This document shows positions 24,164 to 31,554 of a stretch of DNA of 46,246 nt, one piece after another. The stretch is from contig CANQKA010000007.1 in assembly GCA_947624395.1 (NCBI GenBank), positions 1-46,246 on the forward strand. The letters run 5' to 3'. The notes beneath the pieces are model-generated. The model was not told where the DNA came from. It searched no databases and saw only the letters and a list, made by a program, of their open reading frames with translations. Source of the DNA: an uncultured Oscillospiraceae bacterium (lineage in GTDB: Bacteria; Bacillota; Clostridia; Oscillospirales; Oscillospiraceae). The position numbers and the translations under genes are program-made. Every line of letters begins with the position of its first letter. The stretch's first letter is position 1.

Positions 24164-24943
24164 TCAGTCTCTCCATTTCTTCCACGGCGCGATGCCCTGC
24201 GCCAACAGCTCGTCCAGGATATCCCGCTCGTGCTTGGTATCCATGCACTGCCAGTACCCGTTGTGCCTGTAGCTCATCAATTGTCCCTCGGCGGCAAGCC
24301 GCTCCATGGGACCCTGTTCAAACACCGTGTCGTCCCCGTCCAGATAATCGAAGATCTCCGGCTGAAGGACCATATAACCGGCGTTGATGGTGGTACCGTC
24401 CGCCCGCCGCTTTTCCCGGAAGGCCCGGACCGTATTATTTTCCAGCACCAGCACGCCTTTTTCCTGCGCCAGCGTCACGGCCGTCAGCGTCGCCAGCTTG
24501 CCGTGGTTTTTGTGGAACTCCACCAGCTTGGCGATGTCCACGTCGCACACGCCGTCGCCGTAGGTCATCATGAACGGCTCGTTGCCGATGTACGGCTGTA
24601 TCCGCTTGATACGGCCGCCCGTCATGGTGTGTATGCCCGTGTCCACGATGGTGACCACCCATGGCTCGCTGTGCTGGTAGTGGATCATGGGCTGGTTGAT
24701 GCCGCTGCGGAAATCAAAAGTGATGTCATTCTTGCGCAGGTTGTAGTTGGCGAACCAGTTTTTGATGATGTCCTGCTTATAGCCCGCGCAGATCACGAAC
24801 TCGTTGAACCCGTAATAGGAGTACTCCTTCATGATGTGCCATAAGATCGGCATGCCGCCGATCTCGATCATGGGCTTGGGCTTGAACTGGCTCTCCTCGC
24901 TGAAACGCGTTCCCAGGCCGCCCGCCAGAATGACCACTTTCAT
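24164..24943 (-). CDS. rfbF: Glucose-1-phosphate cytidylyltransferase
   Basis: This enzyme makes CDP-glucose from CTP and glucose-1-phosphate, opening the CDP-dideoxyhexose route. The 259 residues begin with the nucleotide loop VVILAGGLGTRFSEES, followed by KPKPMIEIGGMPILWHIMK and YGFNEFVICAGYKQ, all typical of RfbF. MTYGDGVCDVD holds the metal-binding aspartate, and CMDTKHE closes the protein. It is the first gene of the 11-gene operon, with a promoter about 145 bases upstream and a leader of about 138 bases. The ribosome site GAGGAC is rather distant from the ATG. Glucose-1-phosphate could come from the phosphohexomutase at 10018-11754. Confidence 0.95.
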   Translation of the reverse strand: MKVVILAGGLGTRFSEESQFKPKPMIEIGGMPILWHIMKEYSYYGFNEFVICAGYKQDIIKNWFANYNLRKNDITFDFRSGINQPMIHYQHSEPWVVTIVDTGIHTMTGGRIKRIQPYIGNEPFMMTYGDGVCDVDIAKLVEFHKNHGKLATLTAVTLAQEKGVLVLENNTVRAFREKRRADGTTINAGYMVLQPEIFDYLDGDDTVFEQGPMERLAAEGQLMSYRHNGYWQCMDTKHERDILDELLAQGIAPWKKWRD

Positions 24944-25087
24944 AACCAGACATTGTCCTCGTTTCTATATTTCTCTTCCGTCTACGGCCAAACGATCCCC
25001 CATTGCCGCAAAAAATACGACCTGCCGATCGTCGGGGAAAAGGGCCCTCAAATCGTCGGAAAAACAGATATTCTGCACTGACGATAC

Positions 25088-25116
25088 ATATTAACACAAT
25101 TAAGAACCGATTGCAA
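25088..25116 (-). promoter_or_regulatory. Promoter of the 11-gene glycan operon
   Basis: Minus strand TTGCAA (25116-25111), 17-base spacer, TAATAT (25093-25088). The predicted leader to rfbF is about 138 bases. It begins with a short CAGA/TCTG hairpin followed by TTTTT and contains two copies of CCGACGAT. I saw no known riboswitch or ops/JUMPStart element. The stretch 24944-25143 holds no gene. Confidence 0.65.
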
Positions 25117-25143
25117 CCCTAATTGTTCCACCTGGGGCGGACA

Positions 25144-26259
25144 TCATAGAGCGCGCTCCGCGGCATGGAGCGCCGCGGCGACCACCTGGTCCATGTCGTA
25201 ATACTTATATTGTCCCAGCCGTCCGCCGAACAGCACCTTTTCCTCCCCATCCGCCAAGGCTTTGTACCTGGCATACAGGGCGTTGTTGGCCTGGTCGTTC
25301 ACCGGATAATAGGGCTCGTCACCGGGCCTCCACTCGGCGCTGTACTCCCGGCTGATGACCGTTTTGGGCAGGTCCCGGCCCGCCTCGTCCTTCCCGAACT
25401 GGAACCACTTGTGCTCGATGATACGGGTCCAGGGCGTGTCGCTGTCCGTGTAATTCACGGCCGCATTTCCCTGGAAATTGGGCGTGTCCAGCACCTCGGT
25501 CTCAAAGCGCACGGACCGGTAAGAAAGCGCCCCCAGCCGGTAGCCGAAATAGGCGTCGATGGGCCCGGTGTACACCACCCGGTCTGCCAGCGCGTCCAGC
25601 TCCGCCTTATGGGCCAGATAGTCCGTATCCAACCGTACCTCCACCCCGTCCAGCATGCGCTCCACCATGGCCGTATAGCCGCCGATGGGCACGCCCTGCC
25701 AGCGGGCGTCGAAATAGTTGTTGTCGAATGTCAGCCGCACAGGCAGCCGCTTGATGATGAACGCCGGCAGCTCGCGGCAGGACCGGCCCCACTGCTTTTC
25801 CGTGTAGCCCTTGACCAGCTTCTCGTAGATATCCCGCCCCACCAGAGCGATGGCCTGTTCCTCCAGGTTTTTTGGCTCCGTGATACCCGCCTCCCGGCGC
25901 TGCCTGTCGATCTCGGCGGCGGCCTCGGCGGGCGTAGTCACGCCCCACATGCGGTTGAACGTGTACATGTTGAAAGGCAGGGAATAGAGCTCGCCTTTAT
26001 AATTCGCCACGGGGGAATTGGTGAAGCGGTTGAACGCGGCGAACCGGTTCAGATAGGTCCAGACCTGCTCATCGTTGGTGTGAAAAATATGCGCGCCGTA
26101 CACGTGTACATCCACGCCCTCTATCCGCCGGGTGTAGACGTTGCCGGCCACGTGGGACCGCCTGTCCACCACCAGCGCACGTCCGCCCCTGTCGGCCACC
26201 TGGCGGGCGAAGACCGCGCCATATAACCCGGCGCCGGCGATCAGATAATCGTATTTCAC
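25144..26259 (-). CDS. glf: UDP-galactopyranose mutase
   Basis: This flavoenzyme converts UDP-galactopyranose to UDP-galactofuranose, the donor of five-membered-ring galactose in surface glycans. The 371 residues begin with the FAD-binding DYLIAGAGLYGAVFARQ, then VYGAHIFHTNDEQVW (contacting flavin and substrate), GYTEKQWG with the conserved tryptophan, and a YYPVNDQANN segment with the phosphate-contacting tyrosines. GTG start; GGGAGCG precedes it. It is last in a three-gene unit LCP-phosphoglycosyl transferase-glf. No obvious terminator follows, so some transcription may run on into the rfb operon. No dedicated galactofuranosyltransferase (cytoplasmic GT2 without anchor) is visible here. Confidence 0.95.
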   Translation of the reverse strand: MKYDYLIAGAGLYGAVFARQVADRGGRALVVDRRSHVAGNVYTRRIEGVDVHVYGAHIFHTNDEQVWTYLNRFAAFNRFTNSPVANYKGELYSLPFNMYTFNRMWGVTTPAEAAAEIDRQRREAGITEPKNLEEQAIALVGRDIYEKLVKGYTEKQWGRSCRELPAFIIKRLPVRLTFDNNYFDARWQGVPIGGYTAMVERMLDGVEVRLDTDYLAHKAELDALADRVVYTGPIDAYFGYRLGALSYRSVRFETEVLDTPNFQGNAAVNYTDSDTPWTRIIEHKWFQFGKDEAGRDLPKTVISREYSAEWRPGDEPYYPVNDQANNALYARYKALADGEEKVLFGGRLGQYKYYDMDQVVAAALHAAERAL

Positions 26260-26273
26260 ATCCGCGCTCCCAT

Positions 26274-26912
26274 CTACTTCGCCTCTGTCTGCACGTCGCT
26301 GCGGGCCAGGACCTTCCAGACGGTCATCCAGAATATCTTCCAGTCCAGCGCAAAGCCGATATTTTCCAGATATTCCCTGTCCAACGCTGCCTTTTCCGGG
26401 CCGGACAACCTGTCCCGGCCGTTGACCTGGGCCCAGCCGGTGAGCCCTGGCCGCAGGCGGTAAACGCCGCTGGCCTCGCGCAGCGCGTGGATCTCCCGCT
26501 CCTGGGGTATCAGCGGCCGAGGCCCGATCAGGGACATTTTTCCCGTCAGCACTAGATAGAGCTGGGGAAGCTCATCCAAACTGGTGCTGCGCAGGAACCG
26601 GCCAAAGCCCGTGGTATGCGCACGGCTGTCCGGCATGTCCGCCGATGCCACGTATTGGGACGTATCGGCCCCCATGGTGCGGAACTTGATGAGCTGGAAA
26701 GGCCGTCCGCCCTGGCCGATACGCTGGTGCCGGAACAGCACGGGCTCGTGGGGGGACGTGAGCTTCAGCCCCAGGGCGATGGCCCCCATGGGCAGGGCCA
26801 GCAGCACTGCCAGCAGCGCGGCCAGCACCCGGTCCAGCGCGTATTTCACGGCCAGATACCGCTCCTGTCCGGCGGACAGCGCGTACGTCTTTTCCTCCCC
26901 GCAGGCCATCAT
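26274..26912 (-). CDS. Phosphoglycosyl transferase initiating glycan synthesis (WcaJ/WbaP C-terminal type)
   Basis: This monotopic membrane enzyme transfers a sugar-1-phosphate from a nucleotide sugar to undecaprenyl phosphate. The 212 residues carry one hydrophobic re-entrant helix (about 28-50), then the catalytic-core motifs FRHQRIGQGG, FQLIKFRTM, LRSTSLDELPQL with the Asp-Glu pair, and IGPRPLIP, ending with LRPGLTGWAQVNGRD. It lacks the four N-terminal helices of full-length WbaP. The start overlaps the stop of the LCP gene (TGATG); GTG one codon earlier or ATG one later are alternatives. The first sugar is not identifiable. The gene is followed 14 bases later by glf. Confidence 0.92.
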   Translation of the reverse strand: MMACGEEKTYALSAGQERYLAVKYALDRVLAALLAVLLALPMGAIALGLKLTSPHEPVLFRHQRIGQGGRPFQLIKFRTMGADTSQYVASADMPDSRAHTTGFGRFLRSTSLDELPQLYLVLTGKMSLIGPRPLIPQEREIHALREASGVYRLRPGLTGWAQVNGRDRLSGPEKAALDREYLENIGFALDWKIFWMTVWKVLARSDVQTEAK

Positions 26913-28528
26913 CACGTGCCGACCGTCTCGCCCTCCGCGGTCAGTTTTTGGCCGGAGAACACCTGGGCCATCATGTCCTTGGCGGTCTGGACCGTTGTCT
27001 CGTCGGGGATGGTCATATAGACCTGCGTGCCAAGGGTGGGGGATACCTCATGGGTCCCCTCGCCGCCCACGCTGTAGCTGACGATGTTCCAGTCGCCGCC
27101 CTCGTCCAGCTGCCGGCGGATCAGGGACGCGATCAGATCGTAGGGTATCGTCATCTCAAAGCTGCCCTCCACCGCCGTCATCAGCGAGGAATACCGGGCC
27201 AGCAGCTCCGGGCTCATGACCTTATGGATGATGCCCCGGATCATCTCAAGCTGGTTTCTGCCCCGCTGGGCGTCGCCGTCCTCAAACACGAACCGCTCCC
27301 GCACGAAGGCCAGGGCGGTGGCGCCGTCCATCTCGTTGGGGCCCTCCTCGAAGTGATAGCCCCGCACGTTCCTGGAGTCAAAGGTCATGGGGGAATTGAC
27401 CGTCACGCCGCCCAGGGCGTCGATGATGTTCACGAACCCCTCAAAGTTTATCCGGAAATAGTAGTCCACGTCCACGTCGTACAGCTCGCCGATAGCGGCC
27501 ATACACTCCTGCTCGCCGAACCAGCCGGCGTGGGTCAGCTTGTCCGCGTAGCCCACGCTGGGGAAGTTCACCTTGTAATCCCTGGGGGTGGAGACGAGAA
27601 GCGCCTGACGGGTATCGGTGTTCACCGTCACCAGGATGTTCACGTCGCTGAGGCTGCTGGGAACAAGGCCGTAGCGGCTGTCGATGCCGGTAATGAGGAC
27701 CGTGTACACGTGCTCCGTCATGGGAGCCTGCTGTTCCTCGACCTCTTCCTTCTCCTCCTCCGGTGCCTCCGTGGGCTTGGCCAGCTGCACGCGCATCTTT
27801 GTCACTTCCCGCATCTGGTCGATGAGCTCGGTATAGTCCTCCATCTCCCGCAGGCCGTCCAGATAGGCCGTATCCGCGATAACCGCGTTGACGCTGCCGT
27901 CGAACAGCGCGTTCACAAGCTGCGTGGGCGTGGCAAAGCCGGTGGTCTGCAGGCTGGTCCCCAGTTGGCTGCCCAGCTCTGCCACGGCCTTGTCCACGGC
28001 CTCCCGGCCCATGCTCTCCATGACGCCGATGGTATAGTCCGCCACCTGGTCCATGGACTGGGCCGGGTCGTCCTGGCGCACATACACGCCCACGTGGGAG
28101 GCGGTGTATGTAGCGCTGTTGCTGGTGATGTTCTGCAGGGTCTGGGTCCCCTGGAAGCCATAATAGCACCCGGCGGCCATCACGGCCGTCAGCACCACGG
28201 ACAGAATGATACCGCCCCATGGCCGGTGTTTTTTCCCGAATGCCAGCATCAGCAAAGCCGTCAGCGCGAACAGCGCCCCCAACAGCACGCAGATGGCAAT
28301 CAGGAACTTTGTGCTTATCATCTTTGTCCGGACGATCATCACCACAAGGGCCACCGTCGCCGCCAGCAGCAGCGCCAGCAGGAACCAGCGGACGAACAGA
28401 TCCAGCGCCGGTCTTTTCCGCTCCGGCTCCGGCTGGACCCGAACGGTCTGCGTCTGCTCCGGGGCCGGCGCGCTCTTCCTCTCCGGCTCCGCCTTGCTCA
28501 AATGTCTTCCGGTCGTCTGATCGCTCAT
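26912..28528 (-). CDS. LytR-CpsA-Psr (LCP) family cell-wall glycopolymer ligase
   Basis: LCP enzymes attach lipid-linked glycopolymers to peptidoglycan on the outer face of the membrane. The 538 residues have a Pro/Glu/Lys-rich cytoplasmic tail (1-42) and three hydrophobic helices (about 45-66, 73-97, 105-125), more than the single anchor of most LCPs. A region of about 150 residues with an acidic EEEKEEVEEQQ linker comes next. The LCP domain starts near residue 284 with LITGIDSRYG and shows ...NTDTRQALLVSTPRDYKV, AFVRERF and RGRNQLEMIRG. The ATG follows AGAGGT. A perfect consensus promoter lies 34 bases upstream of it. Coupled to the phosphoglycosyl transferase by TGATG overlap. It is the likely anchor step for the glycan made by the neighbours. 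Confidence 0.92.
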   Translation of the reverse strand: MSDQTTGRHLSKAEPERKSAPAPEQTQTVRVQPEPERKRPALDLFVRWFLLALLLAATVALVVMIVRTKMISTKFLIAICVLLGALFALTALLMLAFGKKHRPWGGIILSVVLTAVMAAGCYYGFQGTQTLQNITSNSATYTASHVGVYVRQDDPAQSMDQVADYTIGVMESMGREAVDKAVAELGSQLGTSLQTTGFATPTQLVNALFDGSVNAVIADTAYLDGLREMEDYTELIDQMREVTKMRVQLAKPTEAPEEEKEEVEEQQAPMTEHVYTVLITGIDSRYGLVPSSLSDVNILVTVNTDTRQALLVSTPRDYKVNFPSVGYADKLTHAGWFGEQECMAAIGELYDVDVDYYFRINFEGFVNIIDALGGVTVNSPMTFDSRNVRGYHFEEGPNEMDGATALAFVRERFVFEDGDAQRGRNQLEMIRGIIHKVMSPELLARYSSLMTAVEGSFEMTIPYDLIASLIRRQLDEGGDWNIVSYSVGGEGTHEVSPTLGTQVYMTIPDETTVQTAKDMMAQVFSGQKLTAEGETVGT

Positions 28529-28561
28529 AACATAACCTCTTTATTATTTTAGAGATACGAC

Positions 28562-28590
28562 ATTATAATATTATTTACCCTCTCTGTCAA
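28562..28590 (-). promoter_or_regulatory. Consensus sigma-A promoter of the LCP-glf operon
   Basis: Minus strand TTGACA (28590-28585), exactly 17 bases, TATAAT (28567-28562): both hexamers are perfect consensus. The spacer and surroundings are very AT-rich. This predicts strong constitutive transcription of the LCP, phosphoglycosyl transferase and glf genes. Confidence 0.92.
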
Positions 28591-28608
28591 TCAAATGCCT
28601 GCCGCGAC

Positions 28609-28640
28609 AAAAAAGCGCCCTCTCGTGAGGGCGCTTTTGT
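28609..28640 (-). terminator. Terminator of the BceAB-like operon
   Basis: AAAAGCGCCCTC and GAGGGCGCTTTT pair perfectly (12 bp, 4-base loop) with a T-run on both strands. It ends the minus-strand ABC genes just before the LCP promoter. Confidence 0.92.
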
Positions 28641-28654
28641 CCGCGACAGTCGTC

Positions 28655-30685
28655 TCATGTGCTGACCAGCTTATAATACGTCCTTGCGGTGAGGGCGTAC
28701 ACCACCGCGTACAGCGCCGCGAACGCCCCGAAAGACCCCAGCACGCACCAGACATAGAAATTCGTGCCCGCCAGGTTGAACAGTGCCAGCACCCGGTTCA
28801 GGATGGGAAAGGCAAACCCCGTGTGCATCCCCGCCGTGACCAGAGGCAGGAAAAACACGATCAGCACCTGCTCGTGGATGGTCCGCTTGACCTCCTGGCG
28901 GCTCATGCCCACCTTTTGCATGATCTGAAACCGCTCCCGGTCGTCCCGGCCCTCGCTGATTTGCTTGTAATAAATGATGAGGATAGCCGCCATGGTGAAC
29001 AGCAGCCCCAAAAACATGCCCAGGAAGAATAAGCTGCCGTACAGGCTCACGAAATCCTGCCGCTCCCAGGCGCGGATCTCATATGTCCCCGCCAGGTCCA
29101 CGGACCCGTCCTCCGACGCCGCATTCCACGCCTGCCGGATGGCAAGACGTGCCCGCAGGGCCGTGTCGTCATCGTGACCGGGCACGTCAAAGCCGTAATA
29201 CCGGCCCAACAAATGCTGCGCCTCGCCCACGGTCATTTCGCCGCCTTGCACGGCGTTCAGCGCCTCGTAGTCCGCCTGCGCCAGCCGCTCCAGTTCTGCC
29301 TTGTCCGACACCACGATGTACCAGGAGCTGGTCAGATTGAAGGTCAGCTCGCCGCTCTTCACCCTGGGCTCCACCCATTCTTTGACGGTGTACGTCTTGC
29401 CCAGCAGCTCCAGCGTATCCCCGGCGTGATCGGTCCGCTCCACCTTGAGCAGTATCTCGTCCGGGCCCAGGGCATAGTCCTGGCCGGTGCACCGGTTATA
29501 ATCGTCCAGGTCCACCACCAGCACGTCGCACAGGGAAGCGCTCGTGTCGATGGTATAGTCCCTGGTCACATCCAGCCCGCCGGGCCGTTGATAGGCGGTG
29601 AAGGTGATGTAGTCGTACTCCGTCTCGTTCTCCGCCGTGATGCCCGCGTCCGCCACGGCATTTTTGACCATGGCGATGGTGTCGTCGTTGGACCGGGGAA
29701 TGTTCACGTCGTAGGGATAGCTCGTCCGCAGGCTCTGCTCCATGCCCAGCATGAGGCAGCTCGTACCGGAGATCATCACCAGCACCATGGTGGACAAAAT
29801 GCAAATGTTCGCCAGCCCCACGGCGTTTTGCTTCATCCGGTACATCATGCCGGACACGGCGGTGAAGTGCCGGGTCTTGTAGTAATAGCGCTTGTTGTTC
29901 CGGAGCAGCTTCAAAAGCGCCACGCTCCCGGCGGTGAAGAGCAGGTATGTCCCGATGATCACCAGCACCACCGCCACGAAAAACAGGAACACGGCCTGCA
30001 GCACGTCCGTTGTGGTGACGGAGATATAGTACCCCGCACCCAGACAGGCCAGCCCAATGATCGCCATGAGCCACTTGGCCCTGGGCTCCCGCTCTCCGGC
30101 GTGCTCCGAGAGCAAAAGCTCCACCGGCCTCGCCACGTACACCTGCCGGATACTGTAGAGAAAGATAGCCAAAAATATGGCCCCGAACAGCGCCGCCGTG
30201 ACGCCGATCACCCAAAGAAGCGTTCCGGGACCGATGGTGAAGCCCAGCGGCGCCTCCACGCCCAGTATCCGCGCCACCAACAGCATCATCAGCTTGTTGA
30301 GCGCCAGACCCAGCACCAGCCCCAGCGCCACGCTGAGCGCCGCCACATAAAGCGTCTCGAACGTGATGACCTTCGCCAGGTGCTTTTTCTCCAGCCCCAG
30401 CACGTTATAAAGCCCGAATTCCCGTTTGCGCCGCTTGATGAGGAAGCTGTTGGTGTAAAAGAGAAAAATCACCGCGAACAGACCCACCACGACCACGCCG
30501 TAGCGCATGATGAGCTGTATCGTGACCGCCCCGGTCATGCTCTGCAAGCCCTCGTCCACGGACAGCGCCAAAATGATGTAGAACATCGCCACCGTCAGCA
30601 CCGCCGCCATGATAAACGGGCCGTAGCTGCGGGCATTTTTCCGCAGGTTTCGGGCGGCCAACCGGGCGTAAAGATGCTTATTCAT
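28655..30685 (-). CDS. FtsX-like ABC permease, BceB type
   Basis: This is the permease of a peptide-antibiotic detoxification transporter. It has 676 residues with about ten helices and one large extracytoplasmic domain (about 300-530) between helices 7 and 8, as in BceB. Typical stretches are AARNLRKNARSYGPFI at the N-terminus, RRKREFGLYNVLGLEKK after helix 2, and the C-terminal RERFQIMQKVGMSRQEV. Such transporters remove bacitracin- or lantibiotic-like compounds from lipid II-cycle targets and also act as sensors for a linked BceS kinase. ATG at 30685 has GGGAGGG upstream and overlaps the ATPase stop by 8 bases. The ORF track begins at an unlikely TTG. The cognate kinase is probably the one at 40110-41111. 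Confidence 0.88.
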   Translation of the reverse strand: MNKHLYARLAARNLRKNARSYGPFIMAAVLTVAMFYIILALSVDEGLQSMTGAVTIQLIMRYGVVVVGLFAVIFLFYTNSFLIKRRKREFGLYNVLGLEKKHLAKVITFETLYVAALSVALGLVLGLALNKLMMLLVARILGVEAPLGFTIGPGTLLWVIGVTAALFGAIFLAIFLYSIRQVYVARPVELLLSEHAGEREPRAKWLMAIIGLACLGAGYYISVTTTDVLQAVFLFFVAVVLVIIGTYLLFTAGSVALLKLLRNNKRYYYKTRHFTAVSGMMYRMKQNAVGLANICILSTMVLVMISGTSCLMLGMEQSLRTSYPYDVNIPRSNDDTIAMVKNAVADAGITAENETEYDYITFTAYQRPGGLDVTRDYTIDTSASLCDVLVVDLDDYNRCTGQDYALGPDEILLKVERTDHAGDTLELLGKTYTVKEWVEPRVKSGELTFNLTSSWYIVVSDKAELERLAQADYEALNAVQGGEMTVGEAQHLLGRYYGFDVPGHDDDTALRARLAIRQAWNAASEDGSVDLAGTYEIRAWERQDFVSLYGSLFFLGMFLGLLFTMAAILIIYYKQISEGRDDRERFQIMQKVGMSRQEVKRTIHEQVLIVFFLPLVTAGMHTGFAFPILNRVLALFNLAGTNFYVWCVLGSFGAFAALYAVVYALTARTYYKLVST

Positions 30686-31445
30686 TGCCGCGCCCTCCCG
30701 TGGCAAGCAGCGTCAGGGTCTCGGCGATCTTCTGGTAAAGCTGCTCGTTGGTGCTGTCCCCCCGGTAGATCTGATGGAACAGCTCTCCGTCTTTGATGAA
30801 CAGCACCCGCCCCGCGTGGCTGGCCGCCTTGACGGAGTGGGTGACCATCAAAATGGTCTGCCCCTCCCGGTTCAGACTGGCAAACAGGTCCAGCAGCCCG
30901 TCGGAGGACTTGGAGTCCAGCGCCCCCGTGGGCTCGTCGGCCAGTAATATTTTCGGGTCCGTGATGACCGCTCTTGCCACCGCCGCCCGCTGCTTCTGCC
31001 CGCCGGAGCACTCGTAGGGGTACTTGGTCAGCACCTCCGTGATGCCCATCTTTTGGGCAATGGGCTGCAACCTCTCGGCCATCTCCCCATAGCCCTTCCC
31101 CGCCAGCACCAGCGGCAGGAAGATGTTGTCCCGCAGATTAAATGTGTCCAGCAGGTTGAAGTCCTGAAACACGAACCCCAGGCTGTCCCGCCGGAAGGCC
31201 GCCAGCTCGTCCTCCTTGATGGCGGACAGGTCCCGGCCCTCCAACAGCACCTTGCCGCTGGTGGGCTTGTCCAGCGCCGCGAGGATATTGAGCAGCGTGG
31301 TCTTGCCGGAGCCGGACTCGCCCATGATGGCTACGTATTCGCCCTTTTCCGCCGTGAACGACACGTTGGAAAGCGCCCGCACCTGATTGCCGCCGAACCG
31401 GCCCGTATAAATTTTGCCAAGACTTTGTACTTCAAGCATCGTCAT
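30678..31445 (-). CDS. ABC transporter ATPase, BceA type
   Basis: This ATPase partners the adjacent FtsX-like permease (MacB/BceA family, 255 residues). Motifs are GESGSGKTT (Walker A), FVFQDFNLLDTFNLRDNI (the Q-loop typical of this family), CSGGQKQRAAVARA (signature), LLADEPTGALD (Walker B) and MVTHS. Three in-frame ATGs alternate with ACG. The middle one at 31445 is best spaced from AAGGAGG. An extended -10 (TGC-TATCAT) lies in the upstream gap, directly after the terminator of the aldo/keto reductase. A possible BceR operator lies further up. Confidence 0.92.
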   Translation of the reverse strand: MTMLEVQSLGKIYTGRFGGNQVRALSNVSFTAEKGEYVAIMGESGSGKTTLLNILAALDKPTSGKVLLEGRDLSAIKEDELAAFRRDSLGFVFQDFNLLDTFNLRDNIFLPLVLAGKGYGEMAERLQPIAQKMGITEVLTKYPYECSGGQKQRAAVARAVITDPKILLADEPTGALDSKSSDGLLDLFASLNREGQTILMVTHSVKAASHAGRVLFIKDGELFHQIYRGDSTNEQLYQKIAETLTLLATGGRGNE

Positions 31446-31468
31446 CGTCATGCCCTCCTTACGGGCCC

Positions 31469-31474
31469 ATGATA
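31469..31474 (-). promoter_or_regulatory. -10 of the BceAB-like operon
   Basis: Minus strand TTTTTGC-TATCAT: an extended -10 whose upstream T-run is also the tail of the reductase terminator. The -35 is poor (TTTCGG), which fits a promoter needing an activator such as a BceR-type regulator. Confidence 0.5.
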
Positions 31475-31476
31475 GC

Positions 31477-31525
31477 AAAAACCTCCGGGAGCCGAAATCG
31501 AATCAGGTGACATTTCGGCCCCCGG
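31477..31525 (-). terminator. Terminator of the aldo/keto reductase gene
   Basis: On the minus strand CCGGGGGCCGAAAT pairs with ATTTCGGCTCCCGG (14 bp with one G-U, 13-base loop), followed by AGGTTTTTGC. It isolates the BceAB-like genes from the reductase upstream. Confidence 0.85.
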
Positions 31526-31528
31526 ATG

Positions 31529-31542
31529 TGACAGTTTTGTAA
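31529..31542. promoter_or_regulatory. Possible BceR-type operator
   Basis: TGACA-GTTT-TGTAA is an inverted repeat with a 4-base AT-rich centre, like the TGACG-AAAA-TGTCA type sites of BceR regulators. It lies about 55 bases upstream of the ABC operon -10, within the end region of the reductase transcript. A single extra TGACA half-site is at 31508-31512. The assignment is inference from pattern and location. Confidence 0.4.
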
Positions 31543-31554
31543 GACGGCTCTCCC

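Noticed and set aside
24944-25087. Riboswitch or ops/JUMPStart element in the rfbF leader
   Set aside because: No recognisable conserved core was found by eye. Reported only as an unexplained leader.
24777-25097. 106-residue minus-strand ORF in the rfbF leader
   Set aside because: It overlaps the rfbF start in another frame, has no ribosome site and has shadow-like Gly/Arg-rich composition. The rfbF product is unmistakable.
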